Shown here in pieces: positions 1-4,950 of a stretch of 6,799 nt of DNA. Source of the stretch: Chlorobiota bacterium (lineage in GTDB: Bacteria; Bacteroidota; Bacteroidia; Bacteroidales; JAADGE01); contig JAADEE010000139.1 in NCBI GenBank assembly GCA_013153575.1, positions 1 to 6,799 on the forward strand, in the 5' to 3' direction. The notes under the pieces are model-generated. The model saw only the letters and a list, made by a program, of their open reading frames with translations. It was not told the origin of the DNA and did no database searches. A program made the translations under genes and the position numbers. Position 1 is the stretch's first letter; every line of letters begins with the position of its first letter.

Positions 1-836
1 AGTTCTATTGAACCTGAAGTTATTGTATCATTTATAATTGTATCTGAAATCATAGCTTCACTTCCAATTGTTATAGTTCTGTTTGTATATCTATATACAT
101 CTGCATTAAGGCTTGTTGTGTTTTCAAAGAAACCTCCTACTGTTAAGTTATATTTACCAAATATAGAATCTGTATATTGTATTCCATATCTAACATGTAA
201 ATCTTTAACTTTAGTATCTTCATCATCTGATAAATATGAGATATAGTCGGTTTCATACATTAAAGATTGTGTTTTTTTACTTAATGTTCCAAAATAATAT
301 GAGGTGTTAATTCCTATAGAAAGACCTTTATAGGCAAAAGCATTTCCAAAATAAAGTTGTGAAATACCTCCTTCTCCAATGTATGTATTGTTATATCTTG
401 ATGTATAATCATCAAGAGTGACAGAGTCAGATGTTAAAATTTTATACCCAATATTGCTAACAGGAGTTATTCCGAAACTCATTCCCCAATATTTATTTAC
501 TTTCAGTGCAGCATTTATAGATGCTAAACTAAAATCATAATTTGTAATGCTTTCATCATTAGTTGAATAATCAGTTCTTTTGTTTTTTATACCAACTTGA
601 AAAAGAAACGAATTTTGAGGTATTGCTGAATATGATGCAGGATTGTACATGTTTATTTCAAACGGCAACCTTATGCCTGATGAAATTCCTCCCATTGCCT
701 TTGTTCTTCCTAATGAAAAGTTTTCCATTTCTCCAACTCCAAATCTTGAATAAGGCGAGCTTGTGTTTACTTGCGAGTTCATGCTAAAAATTGACATGAA
801 AAAAACAAATAGTAAAGTAATTATTTTATTTTGCAT
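1..836 (-). CDS. Outer-membrane beta-barrel protein, FadL/OmpP1-like (3' end cut off by window edge)
   Basis: The minus-strand frame opens at an ATG at 836 and stays open for 278 codons to the window edge, so the C-terminus is missing. Residues 1-21 form a signal peptide (charged MQNK, a hydrophobic stretch, cleavage probably near NSQ). The mature start carries SPYSRFGVG, followed by GRTKAMGG, a glycine-rich run and NPASYSAI around residues 64-71. I know this N-terminal pattern from Bacteroidota outer-membrane proteins annotated as FadL/OmpP1-like transporters or simply 'outer membrane protein'. The rest alternates aromatic and polar residues as in barrel strands. The ATG lies inside the last codons of coaX (11-bp overlap, different frame), which suggests translational coupling. 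In related genomes I recall an OMP of this kind after coaX, ahead of LPS-export genes. The substrate is unknown, so 'transporter' is only a family guess. Confidence 0.8.
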   Translation of the reverse strand, partial: MQNKIITLLFVFFMSIFSMNSQVNTSSPYSRFGVGEMENFSLGRTKAMGGISSGIRLPFEINMYNPASYSAIPQNSFLFQVGIKNKRTDYSTNDESITNYDFSLASINAALKVNKYWGMSFGITPVSNIGYKILTSDSVTLDDYTSRYNNTYIGEGGISQLYFGNAFAYKGLSIGINTSYYFGTLSKKTQSLMYETDYISYLSDDEDTKVKDLHVRYGIQYTDSIFGKYNLTVGGFFENTTSLNADVYRYTNRTITIGSEAMISDTIINDTITSGSIE

Positions 837-1569
837 TATGTTCTAAAATTATGTTTAAACCCTTCATTACAATATCGGGGTCTGTTAAAATCTTTTTTGT
901 TAAACGTTCTTTAAAGAAAAAAGTATCACCTCCTGTGAAAATAATTTCTAAATTTTTATATTTTTTTGAATATTTGTTAATATATCCTTCAACTTCATTA
1001 AGTATTCCGTTTTGTACGCCGGATATTATTGCTTCTTCTGTTGTTGCTCCAAAACTTTTATCAAAATCGGTATTTAAGTTAAATTTTGGCAATTTTTTTG
1101 TAAAATAATTAAGTGCCTTAAATCTCATTTCTATTCCCGGAGAAATACTTCCGCCAATGTATTCAGCATTTTCATTAATAAAATCAATTGTTAAGGCTGT
1201 TCCTGCATCAAAAACTAAAACGTTAGTATTTGGGAATATATTGTTTGCTGCAACAACTGCTGCTAACCTGTCTTTCCCTAATGTTTTAGGTGTTTTGTAA
1301 AGATTTTTTATTGGAATTTTTGTTTCATGATTTAATTTTATGAAAAAATCAAAATTATTCAATAAATAATCTTCTAATTCAGCATGTTCAGAACTAACAC
1401 TTGATAAAATTACATTTTTAATAATTTGTTTTTGCTTTTTTAGTTGTTTAATTTTTGAAATTAAAAGTTTATGTTCATTACTTTTTATAGATGATAAATG
1501 AAAACTTGTTTTCCCTCTATAAATTGATAATTTAGAATATGAATTTCCTATATCAATAATTAAGTTCAT
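826..1569 (-). CDS. coaX: Type III pantothenate kinase
   Basis: Phosphorylates pantothenate with ATP, the first committed step of coenzyme A synthesis, in the cytosol. The 247 residues match the usual CoaX length. The ASKHA-fold signatures appear in order: the N-terminal phosphate loop DIGNS with D6, LGKDR with D100 (the GxDR motif), FDAGTALTID with D121, GGSISPG at 139-145, TTEEAIISG at 176-184 and FTGGD at 211-215. D6, D100 and D121 correspond to the three conserved aspartates of the family. It begins at ATG 1569 directly before the phosphate loop, leaving no room for a longer start. The downstream OMP gene begins inside its last codons. Type III enzymes are generally not feedback-inhibited by CoA (family knowledge). 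A terminator for the upstream gene at 1617-1655 indicates that coaX has its own promoter. Confidence 0.96.
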   Translation of the reverse strand: MNLIIDIGNSYSKLSIYRGKTSFHLSSIKSNEHKLLISKIKQLKKQKQIIKNVILSSVSSEHAELEDYLLNNFDFFIKLNHETKIPIKNLYKTPKTLGKDRLAAVVAANNIFPNTNVLVFDAGTALTIDFINENAEYIGGSISPGIEMRFKALNYFTKKLPKFNLNTDFDKSFGATTEEAIISGVQNGILNEVEGYINKYSKKYKNLEIIFTGGDTFFFKERLTKKILTDPDIVMKGLNIILEHNAK

Positions 1570-1609
1570 AAAAAAGCTATTCTTTTTTATTTTGTATCTT
1601 TAAAAGTTG

Positions 1610-1617
1610 CGAAGATA
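1610..1617 (-). promoter_or_regulatory. Candidate -7 box for coaX
   Basis: The minus strand reads TATCTTCG followed by CA, one mismatch from the Bacteroidota -7 consensus TAnnTTTG. It sits about 40 bp upstream of the coaX ATG, immediately after the terminator of the metallo-hydrolase gene. I see no TTG at 17-23 bp upstream, so support is weak. Confidence 0.3.
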
Positions 1618-1655
1618 AAAAAAAGACATTGATTATGAAAAAAACAATGCCTTTT
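1617..1655 (-). terminator. Rho-independent terminator of the metallo-hydrolase gene
   Basis: Read on the minus strand, AAAAGGCATTG (1655-1645) pairs with CAATGTCTTTT (1631-1621), giving an 11-bp stem with one G-U wobble and a 13-nt loop. An unbroken run of eight T follows on that strand (1624-1617). The wobble forms only on the minus strand (the plus strand would have an A-C mismatch), and only the minus strand has the terminal U-run, so it acts on minus-strand transcription. Confidence 0.7.
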
Positions 1656-1724
1656 AAGTTGTGTAAATGTTAAAAATAAAATTAATAACGTGAGTTTTAC
1701 ATAAGCTTTGCTCTCAATTTCAGT

Positions 1725-1857
1725 TAATTAGATCACAGGCAAGTTATTGTACCACTAGCTTGATTAATTGGTATTTGTAACATTATCTTTTCAATTTAAA
1801 TAAAATAATGATACGATGACTATCAACATCTTAAACAGTAACTTGTGGATTTAATTA
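1725..1857. repeat. Imperfect inverted repeat / long hairpin of unknown nature
   Basis: Four blocks of the left arm recur in the same order and inverted in the right arm. TAATTAGATC (1725-1734) matches 1848-1857 at 9 of 10; CAAGTTATTGT (1740-1750) matches 1835-1845 at 10 of 11; TTGAT (1760-1764) matches 1822-1826 exactly; GTAACATTAT (1777-1786) matches 1805-1814 at 9 of 10. The central loop is 1787-1804. The spacers between blocks are unequal and do not pair well. The right arm includes the stop codon of the metallo-hydrolase gene (1851-1853), so on the minus strand the hairpin would be its 3' UTR, ahead of the terminator at 1617-1655. It could be a decayed MITE, a structured 3' UTR or a small RNA. 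I recognise no known family. The remainder of the 1570-1850 gap shows no gene. Confidence 0.5.
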
Positions 1858-2699
1858 TTTTCAATAAATTCTTTCAAAGTGTATGTTTTATTCACTTTTA
1901 CTCCTTTTTCTGTTTCAATTAAATTGCAACATTCATTATATAAGTCGTGCTCAAAAAATATTGTATAATTATTTTTTACAGCATCTTTAAAAAAACGTTT
2001 TTTATCTTTTAAAGTTACAAGAGGTTGAGTATCATAGCTCATTATGTATGGCATAGGAATATGTGCAGTTGAAGGAAATAAATCTGCACCAAAAATAATT
2101 TTAGTATTGTTGTATTTTACATAAGGAATTATTTGCCCTATTGTATGACCATTGAAAATTTTAATTTCAATATTAGGAATTATTTCTTCTTCTTTTTCAA
2201 TTAAGTTTAGTTGTTTGTATTTTTCAAGTGCTGAATAATTTTCAATAAGAAATGATGCTTTTTCACGTCTGTTAGGATTGTTTGCAAGTTCCCAGTGAGT
2301 TTTTGCAACATGGTAAGTTGCGTTTGGAAATGCAGGTACAAGTTCATTGTTTTCATTGTATTTTACTGCACCTCCAACATGGTCGAAATGTAGGTGTGTT
2401 AAAATTACATCGGTTATATCTTCGGGTGAAAACCCATTTTCTTTTAAAGAACTTTCAAGCGTAGCATCTCCATTAGGGTAATAATGACTGAAAAATTTAT
2501 CGCTTTGTTTTGTTCCCATTCCTGTATCAATCAGTACTTTGTGTTTGTCTGTTTCTACAAGTAAGCAACGCATTGCCCAATTGCAAAGGTTATTTTCATC
2601 GGCAGGATATAATTTTTGCCAAATAACTTTAGGAACTACTCCAAACATTGCTCCACCATCTAATTTAAGGTTTCCTGTTTCAATTTTATATAATTTCAT
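1851..2699 (-). CDS. Metallo-beta-lactamase-fold hydrolase (lactonase / methyl-parathion-hydrolase-like group)
   Basis: A 282-residue soluble MBL-fold enzyme with a complete dinuclear metal site. THLHFDH gives H102, H104, D106 and H107; GHT gives H185; GAD gives D206; FEHD gives H251. This set fits hydrolytic MBL enzymes with two metal ions. The N-terminal region (NWAMRCLLVETD at 40-51, IDTGMG at 57-62, then EDITDVILTHLHFDH) is the layout I know from the subgroup containing AHL lactonases (AiiA/AttM) and methyl parathion hydrolase, so an ester, lactone or organophosphate-like substrate is plausible but unproven. There is no signal peptide, so it is probably cytosolic. The start is ATG 2699, with an A-rich leader and no Shine-Dalgarno sequence. 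It diverges from the alpha/beta hydrolase gene and ends at the inverted repeat and terminator downstream. Confidence 0.88.
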   Translation of the reverse strand: MKLYKIETGNLKLDGGAMFGVVPKVIWQKLYPADENNLCNWAMRCLLVETDKHKVLIDTGMGTKQSDKFFSHYYPNGDATLESSLKENGFSPEDITDVILTHLHFDHVGGAVKYNENNELVPAFPNATYHVAKTHWELANNPNRREKASFLIENYSALEKYKQLNLIEKEEEIIPNIEIKIFNGHTIGQIIPYVKYNNTKIIFGADLFPSTAHIPMPYIMSYDTQPLVTLKDKKRFFKDAVKNNYTIFFEHDLYNECCNLIETEKGVKVNKTYTLKEFIENN

Positions 2700-2702
2700 T
2701 AT

Positions 2703-2738
2703 TGATTAATGTTTATTTGTTTAGTGATTAATGTTTAT
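2703..2738. repeat. 14-bp direct repeat with 22-bp period in the divergent promoter region
   Basis: TGATTAATGTTTAT occurs exactly at 2703-2716 and 2725-2738. Each copy is followed by TTTG, directly overlapping or one base on, and these two TTTG sites coincide with the proposed -33 and -7 elements of the plus-strand promoter. The 22-bp spacing is about two helical turns, as expected for a tandem regulator site, although a simple local duplication would look the same. Confidence 0.5.
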
Positions 2739-2743
2739 ATTTG
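2716..2743 (+). promoter_or_regulatory. Promoter of the alpha/beta hydrolase gene
   Basis: TATATTTG at 2736-2743 is an exact TAnnTTTG -7 box, with TTTG at 2716-2719 sixteen bases upstream, slightly short of the usual 17-23. Transcription would begin near 2750. The in-frame ATG at 2731 would then lie upstream of the transcript, which is why the gene start is placed at 2767. Confidence 0.5.
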
Positions 2744-2766
2744 TATTAATAAACTTTTTAAGAATT

Positions 2767-3567
2767 ATGATTAAGCAAATATATAAAAATAATTTAAGCA
2801 TAAATTACAAAGATGAAGGTTCGGAAAATGAAACTGTAATTGTATTAATTCATGGTTTTTTAGAAACTTCTGAAACTTGGGCAAATTTTAGTAAAGAACT
2901 TGCAAAAAATTATAGGGTAATTTCAGTTGACCTTCCCGGACACGGAAAAAGCAATTTGCATAATGAGCCTTTTACAATGTGCAAGTATGCTGATGCGGTT
3001 GCAAATGTTATTGAGTATGAGCAGATTAATAATGCGTTTGTGGTAGGTCATTCAATGGGTGGATATGTTGCTTTGGCTTTTGCCGAAAAATATCCTAAAA
3101 AAATGAGTGCTTTAAGTTTGTTTCATTCTTCACCGTTTGCAGATAATGATGAGAAAAAAAATGCTCGTTTAGCAACAATTGAAAGAATAAAAAATGGTGA
3201 GAAAGATGAAATTTGCATAAATCATGCAAAGTCAGTTTTTGCAAATGATAATGTTAAGAAGTTTTCTGATGAAATTAGCAAAGGTGAGAATATTGCAAAA
3301 AGTATTTCTGAAGAAGGAATTATTGCATCTTTGTTAACAATGAAAGACAGAAATGACAGAAGTGATATTTTAAGAAATTTAAATGTTCCATTTTTATATA
3401 TAATTGGCCAAAAGGATAATTTTATTCCTATGGAAATTCTTGATAAAATTGAAATGCCTAAAAATTACAAAGTAGAAATACTTGAGAATTCAGGTCATCA
3501 AGGATTTATTGAGCAAAAAGAAAAGTCATTGAAAATAATCAATGACTTTGTAAAAGAGTTTATTTAG
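2767..3567 (+). CDS. Alpha/beta-fold hydrolase
   Basis: A 266-residue alpha/beta hydrolase with a full catalytic triad. The nucleophile elbow GHSMGG places S96; GQKD places the acid D217 after strand 7; NSGHQGF places H244. The oxyanion-hole motif is LIHGF (28-32), and DLPGHGKS at 55-62 is the usual strand-4 loop. It resembles the MenH/BioH/epoxide-hydrolase type of small serine hydrolase. The substrate cannot be read from sequence. There is no signal peptide. An in-frame ATG at 2731 would add 12 hydrophobic residues but overlaps the -7 box, and the family N-terminus fits MIKQIYKNNL, so I chose 2767. It diverges from an MBL-fold hydrolase and converges with the four-cysteine gene with only 4 bp between stop codons. 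The last 50 bp carry the terminator of that opposing gene. Confidence 0.9.
   Translation: MIKQIYKNNLSINYKDEGSENETVIVLIHGFLETSETWANFSKELAKNYRVISVDLPGHGKSNLHNEPFTMCKYADAVANVIEYEQINNAFVVGHSMGGYVALAFAEKYPKKMSALSLFHSSPFADNDEKKNARLATIERIKNGEKDEICINHAKSVFANDNVKKFSDEISKGENIAKSISEEGIIASLLTMKDRNDRSDILRNLNVPFLYIIGQKDNFIPMEILDKIEMPKNYKVEILENSGHQGFIEQKEKSLKIINDFVKEFI
2776..2811 (-). promoter_or_regulatory. Promoter of the metallo-hydrolase gene
   Basis: On the minus strand TATATTTG (2783-2776) is an exact TAnnTTTG box followed by C. TTTG (2811-2808) lies 24 bases further upstream, one base beyond the usual spacing. It lies inside the first codons of the divergent alpha/beta hydrolase gene and would give a 5' leader of about 70 nt. 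The two divergent transcripts would overlap at their 5' ends. Confidence 0.4.
3511..3549 (-). terminator. Terminator of the ruvX-def-unknown unit, inside the alpha/beta hydrolase gene
   Basis: AAAGTCATTG (3522-3531) and CAATGACTTT (3540-3549) form a perfect 10-bp stem with an 8-nt loop. On the minus strand the stem is followed at once by TTTTCTTTTT-like sequence, a good U-tract, about 20 nt after the stop of the four-cysteine gene. On the plus strand no U-run follows directly. The whole hairpin lies within codons of the opposing gene. Confidence 0.65.
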
Positions 3568-3571
3568 TTTT

Positions 3572-3805
3572 TTATAAATCTCGTATAATTGCTTCAACCG
3601 ACCTGTCGTCATTTGGCATAATGTCTTCTGCCGGTGTATAACCTTTTTGCACTAATTGAAAGCGTCTGCATCGGTTTCTTCCTTTTTCACCTGCAGTGCA
3701 ATATAAACGCATATAAATTTTTTGAGCTTTTTTGCTTGCCAACATTTCACCCTGAAATAAAGGGCAAGTTTCATGTTTTGGACAATATTTTTCGTTATCA
3801 CTCAT
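3572..3805 (-). CDS. Small four-cysteine protein of unknown function
   Basis: A 77-residue soluble protein I cannot assign to a named family. It has exactly four cysteines in two pairs: C8 and C14 (CPKHETCPLF) and C36 and C46 (LYCTAGEKGRNRCRRF). The pairs are separated by a lysine-rich, probably helical segment (18-34). The C-terminus has an MPNDDRSVEAIIRDL tail that could form an acidic helix. Four cysteines in such an arrangement suggest a bound zinc or Fe-S cluster, but this is inference. There is no signal peptide or membrane segment. Start codon ATG 3805 has no alternative nearby. It follows def by 66 bp on the same strand, with a possible promoter in the gap and a terminator just past its stop. 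The sequence is compositionally like a real gene (acidic/basic mix, no low complexity), and its strand matches the operon. Confidence 0.75.
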   Translation of the reverse strand: MSDNEKYCPKHETCPLFQGEMLASKKAQKIYMRLYCTAGEKGRNRCRRFQLVQKGYTPAEDIMPNDDRSVEAIIRDL

Positions 3806-3849
3806 TTTAATAAATTATTATTTACTAAATTTTATTTATAAAAGTCATG

Positions 3850-3857
3850 CAAAAATA
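3850..3857 (-). promoter_or_regulatory. Candidate -7 box for the four-cysteine gene
   Basis: The minus strand reads TATTTTTG followed by CA, an exact TAnnTTTG match placed 45 bp upstream of the ATG at 3805, in the gap after def. There is no well-spaced TTG upstream. It could give the small gene expression independent of ruvX-def. Confidence 0.4.
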
Positions 3858-3871
3858 ATTAAAATATCTAA

Positions 3872-4435
3872 TTATCTATATTTTTTCCCTAATACAAATT
3901 TATATCTTCTAACAAATCGTCCTTTTGCTATTGCCTCTAATCTTCTTTTTAAAAGTCTTTTTCTTAAAGGAGAAATTTTATCGGTGAATAAAATGCCATC
4001 TAAATGGTCGTATTCATGCTGAATAATTATTGCAGCCATTCCTTCTAACTTTTCAGTTACTTTTTCAAAATTTTCATTAAAATATTCAATTGTTAATGAT
4101 GTATGTCTTTCAACATCTTCTCTAACATCAGGAATACTAAGGCAACCTTCTTCTGCTTTTGCTTTTTCTTCTGATGCCTCAATTATTTTAGGGTTTATAA
4201 AAGTACGTTTGAAATCTTTAAGTGTTGGCTCATCTTCTTCCATTGGTGAAGCATCTATTATAAATAATCTAATTGCTTTTCCTACTTGTGGTGCTGCTAA
4301 ACCTACACCGTCAGAACTGTACATTGTTTCATACATATCTTCAATGAATTCTTGCAAGTTAGGGTAGTCTTTATCAATTGTTTTAGCTTTTTTTCTTAAA
4401 ACTTCTGAACCTATTATTTGAATTGGTAGTACCAT
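3872..4435 (-). CDS. def: Peptide deformylase
   Basis: Removes the N-formyl group from nascent proteins at the ribosome exit, using a bound Fe2+ (or another divalent metal). All three family motifs are intact in 187 residues: GVGLAAPQ (43-50), EGCLS (96-100) with metal ligand C98, and HEYDH (140-144) with ligands H140 and H144 and catalytic E141. The C-terminus beyond 155 is long and basic (SPLRKRLLKRRLEAI, then RFVRRYKF). The start at ATG 4435 gives the usual MVLPIQIIGS opening followed by VLRKKA. It lies 51 bp after ruvX on the same strand with no visible TAnnTTTG box in between, so it is probably co-transcribed with ruvX. Its leader holds heptamer repeats. Confidence 0.97.
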   Translation of the reverse strand: MVLPIQIIGSEVLRKKAKTIDKDYPNLQEFIEDMYETMYSSDGVGLAAPQVGKAIRLFIIDASPMEEDEPTLKDFKRTFINPKIIEASEEKAKAEEGCLSIPDVREDVERHTSLTIEYFNENFEKVTEKLEGMAAIIIQHEYDHLDGILFTDKISPLRKRLLKRRLEAIAKGRFVRRYKFVLGKKYR

Positions 4436-4440
4436 TTTTT

Positions 4441-4461
4441 GTTTAGTGTTTAGTGTTTAAC
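4441..4461. repeat. Tandem heptamers in the def leader
   Basis: GTTTAGT is repeated exactly at 4441-4447 and 4448-4454, with a related GTTTAAC at 4455-4461. Read on the def strand this is an A/C-rich leader (CACTAAAC units) directly before AAAAAATG, likely to be unstructured. The 11-mer TTTGTTTAGTG at 4438-4448 also occurs at 2716-2726 in the leader of the metallo-hydrolase gene. Confidence 0.6.
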
Positions 4462-4486
4462 TGTTTGGTTGTTATTAGTTATGTTT

Positions 4487-4897
4487 TTATACAGTTCCCA
4501 TGTATGATTGTAAAATAATTGTTGCACTAATTTTATCTACAAGGGCTTTGTTTTGCCTGTCTTTTTTTTTCATTCCACCTTCAAGCATTGCAATTTTTGC
4601 AAGTTTTGAGGTGAAACGTTCATCAAATATTTCAACTTTCATATTTGGGAATTTTTTTTGCAATTTTTTCAAAAAAGGATTAATGTATTTTAACGATTGT
4701 GCTCCTTCATTTTTTAAAGTTACAGGATAACCTACAACAATTGCATCAACTTCTTCTTCTGAAAGGTATTTTTCTAAAAAAGTAAATATATCTTTGGAAT
4801 GGACTGTTGTTAAGCCATTTGCAATTATTTGCAAAGGGTCGGTAACAGCAATGCCAACTCTTTTTTGTCCGTAATCTATTGCTAAAATTCTTCCCAC
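4487..4897 (-). CDS. ruvX: RuvX/YqgF, RNase H-fold nuclease (16S rRNA 5'-end maturation, putative Holliday junction resolvase)
   Basis: A 136-residue RuvC/RNase H-fold protein of the normal YqgF length. The acidic residues of the fold are present: D8 in AIDYGQKRVGIAVTD, E93 in FDERFTS and D121 in the helix VDKISATIILQSY. VVGYPVTLKNEG (54-65) is the conserved central loop. The family is needed for 16S rRNA processing in E. coli; resolvase activity is shown only for some members. The start is a GTG at 4897. No in-frame ATG exists upstream before a stop, and MGRILAIDYG matches Bacteroidota RuvX starts. An ATG two bases upstream (4899-4897) opens a different frame that stops after five codons. 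It is the first gene of a ruvX-def-unknown unit and lies 53 bp downstream of the lipoprotein gene. Confidence 0.95.
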   Translation of the reverse strand: MGRILAIDYGQKRVGIAVTDPLQIIANGLTTVHSKDIFTFLEKYLSEEEVDAIVVGYPVTLKNEGAQSLKYINPFLKKLQKKFPNMKVEIFDERFTSKLAKIAMLEGGMKKKDRQNKALVDKISATIILQSYMGTV

Positions 4898-4913
4898 ATT
4901 ATAAATTGAAATG

Positions 4914-4921
4914 CAAAATTA
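4914..4921 (-). promoter_or_regulatory. Candidate -7 box for ruvX
   Basis: The minus strand reads TAATTTTG followed by CA, an exact TAnnTTTG match about 17 bp before the GTG start. This would leave a leader of roughly 10 nt. No TTG lies 17-23 bp upstream. Confidence 0.4.
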
Positions 4922-4925
4922 TCAT

Positions 4926-4943
4926 TTTCTTTTTAAAAAGAAA
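4926..4943. repeat. Perfect 18-bp palindrome between the lipoprotein gene and ruvX
   Basis: TTTCTTTTT followed by AAAAAGAAA is an exact palindrome with no spacer and one G-C pair per arm. It lies just after the lipoprotein stop codon. It could be a weak terminator, but the stem is AT-rich and no U-run follows on the minus strand, so the role is unclear. Confidence 0.3.
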
Positions 4944-4950
4944 TTGTTTT

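Noticed and set aside
563..787. Plus-strand open frame of 74 codons
   Set aside because: It lies antisense to the outer-membrane protein gene, whose frame has a signal peptide and family motifs; the 74-residue product is low-complexity Leu/Phe-rich sequence with no recognisable domain.
851..1108. Plus-strand open frame of 85 codons
   Set aside because: Antisense to coaX, which has all its catalytic motifs on the minus strand; no promoter or motif supports it.
1570..1850. Possible small gene or tRNA in the 281-bp gap
   Set aside because: No reasonable open frame on either strand and no cloverleaf-like arrangement; only the terminator and the inverted repeat could be supported.
1725..1857. 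Inverted repeat as an integron attC site
   Set aside because: The outer boxes RYYYAAC and GTTRRRY are not present at the arm ends, no integrase or cassette genes are near, and the arm blocks do not match the attC layout.
2282..2464. Plus-strand open frame of 60 codons
   Set aside because: Antisense to the metal-binding region of the MBL-fold gene; the histidines in it are a by-product of the reverse strand.
4500..4730. Plus-strand open frame of 76 codons
   Set aside because: Antisense to ruvX; the predicted product is a reverse-strand shadow rich in Phe, Ile and Ser.
4926..4943. Palindrome after the lipoprotein gene as a firm terminator
   Set aside because: Only one G-C pair per arm, no loop, and no U-run following on the minus strand; listed only as a palindrome.
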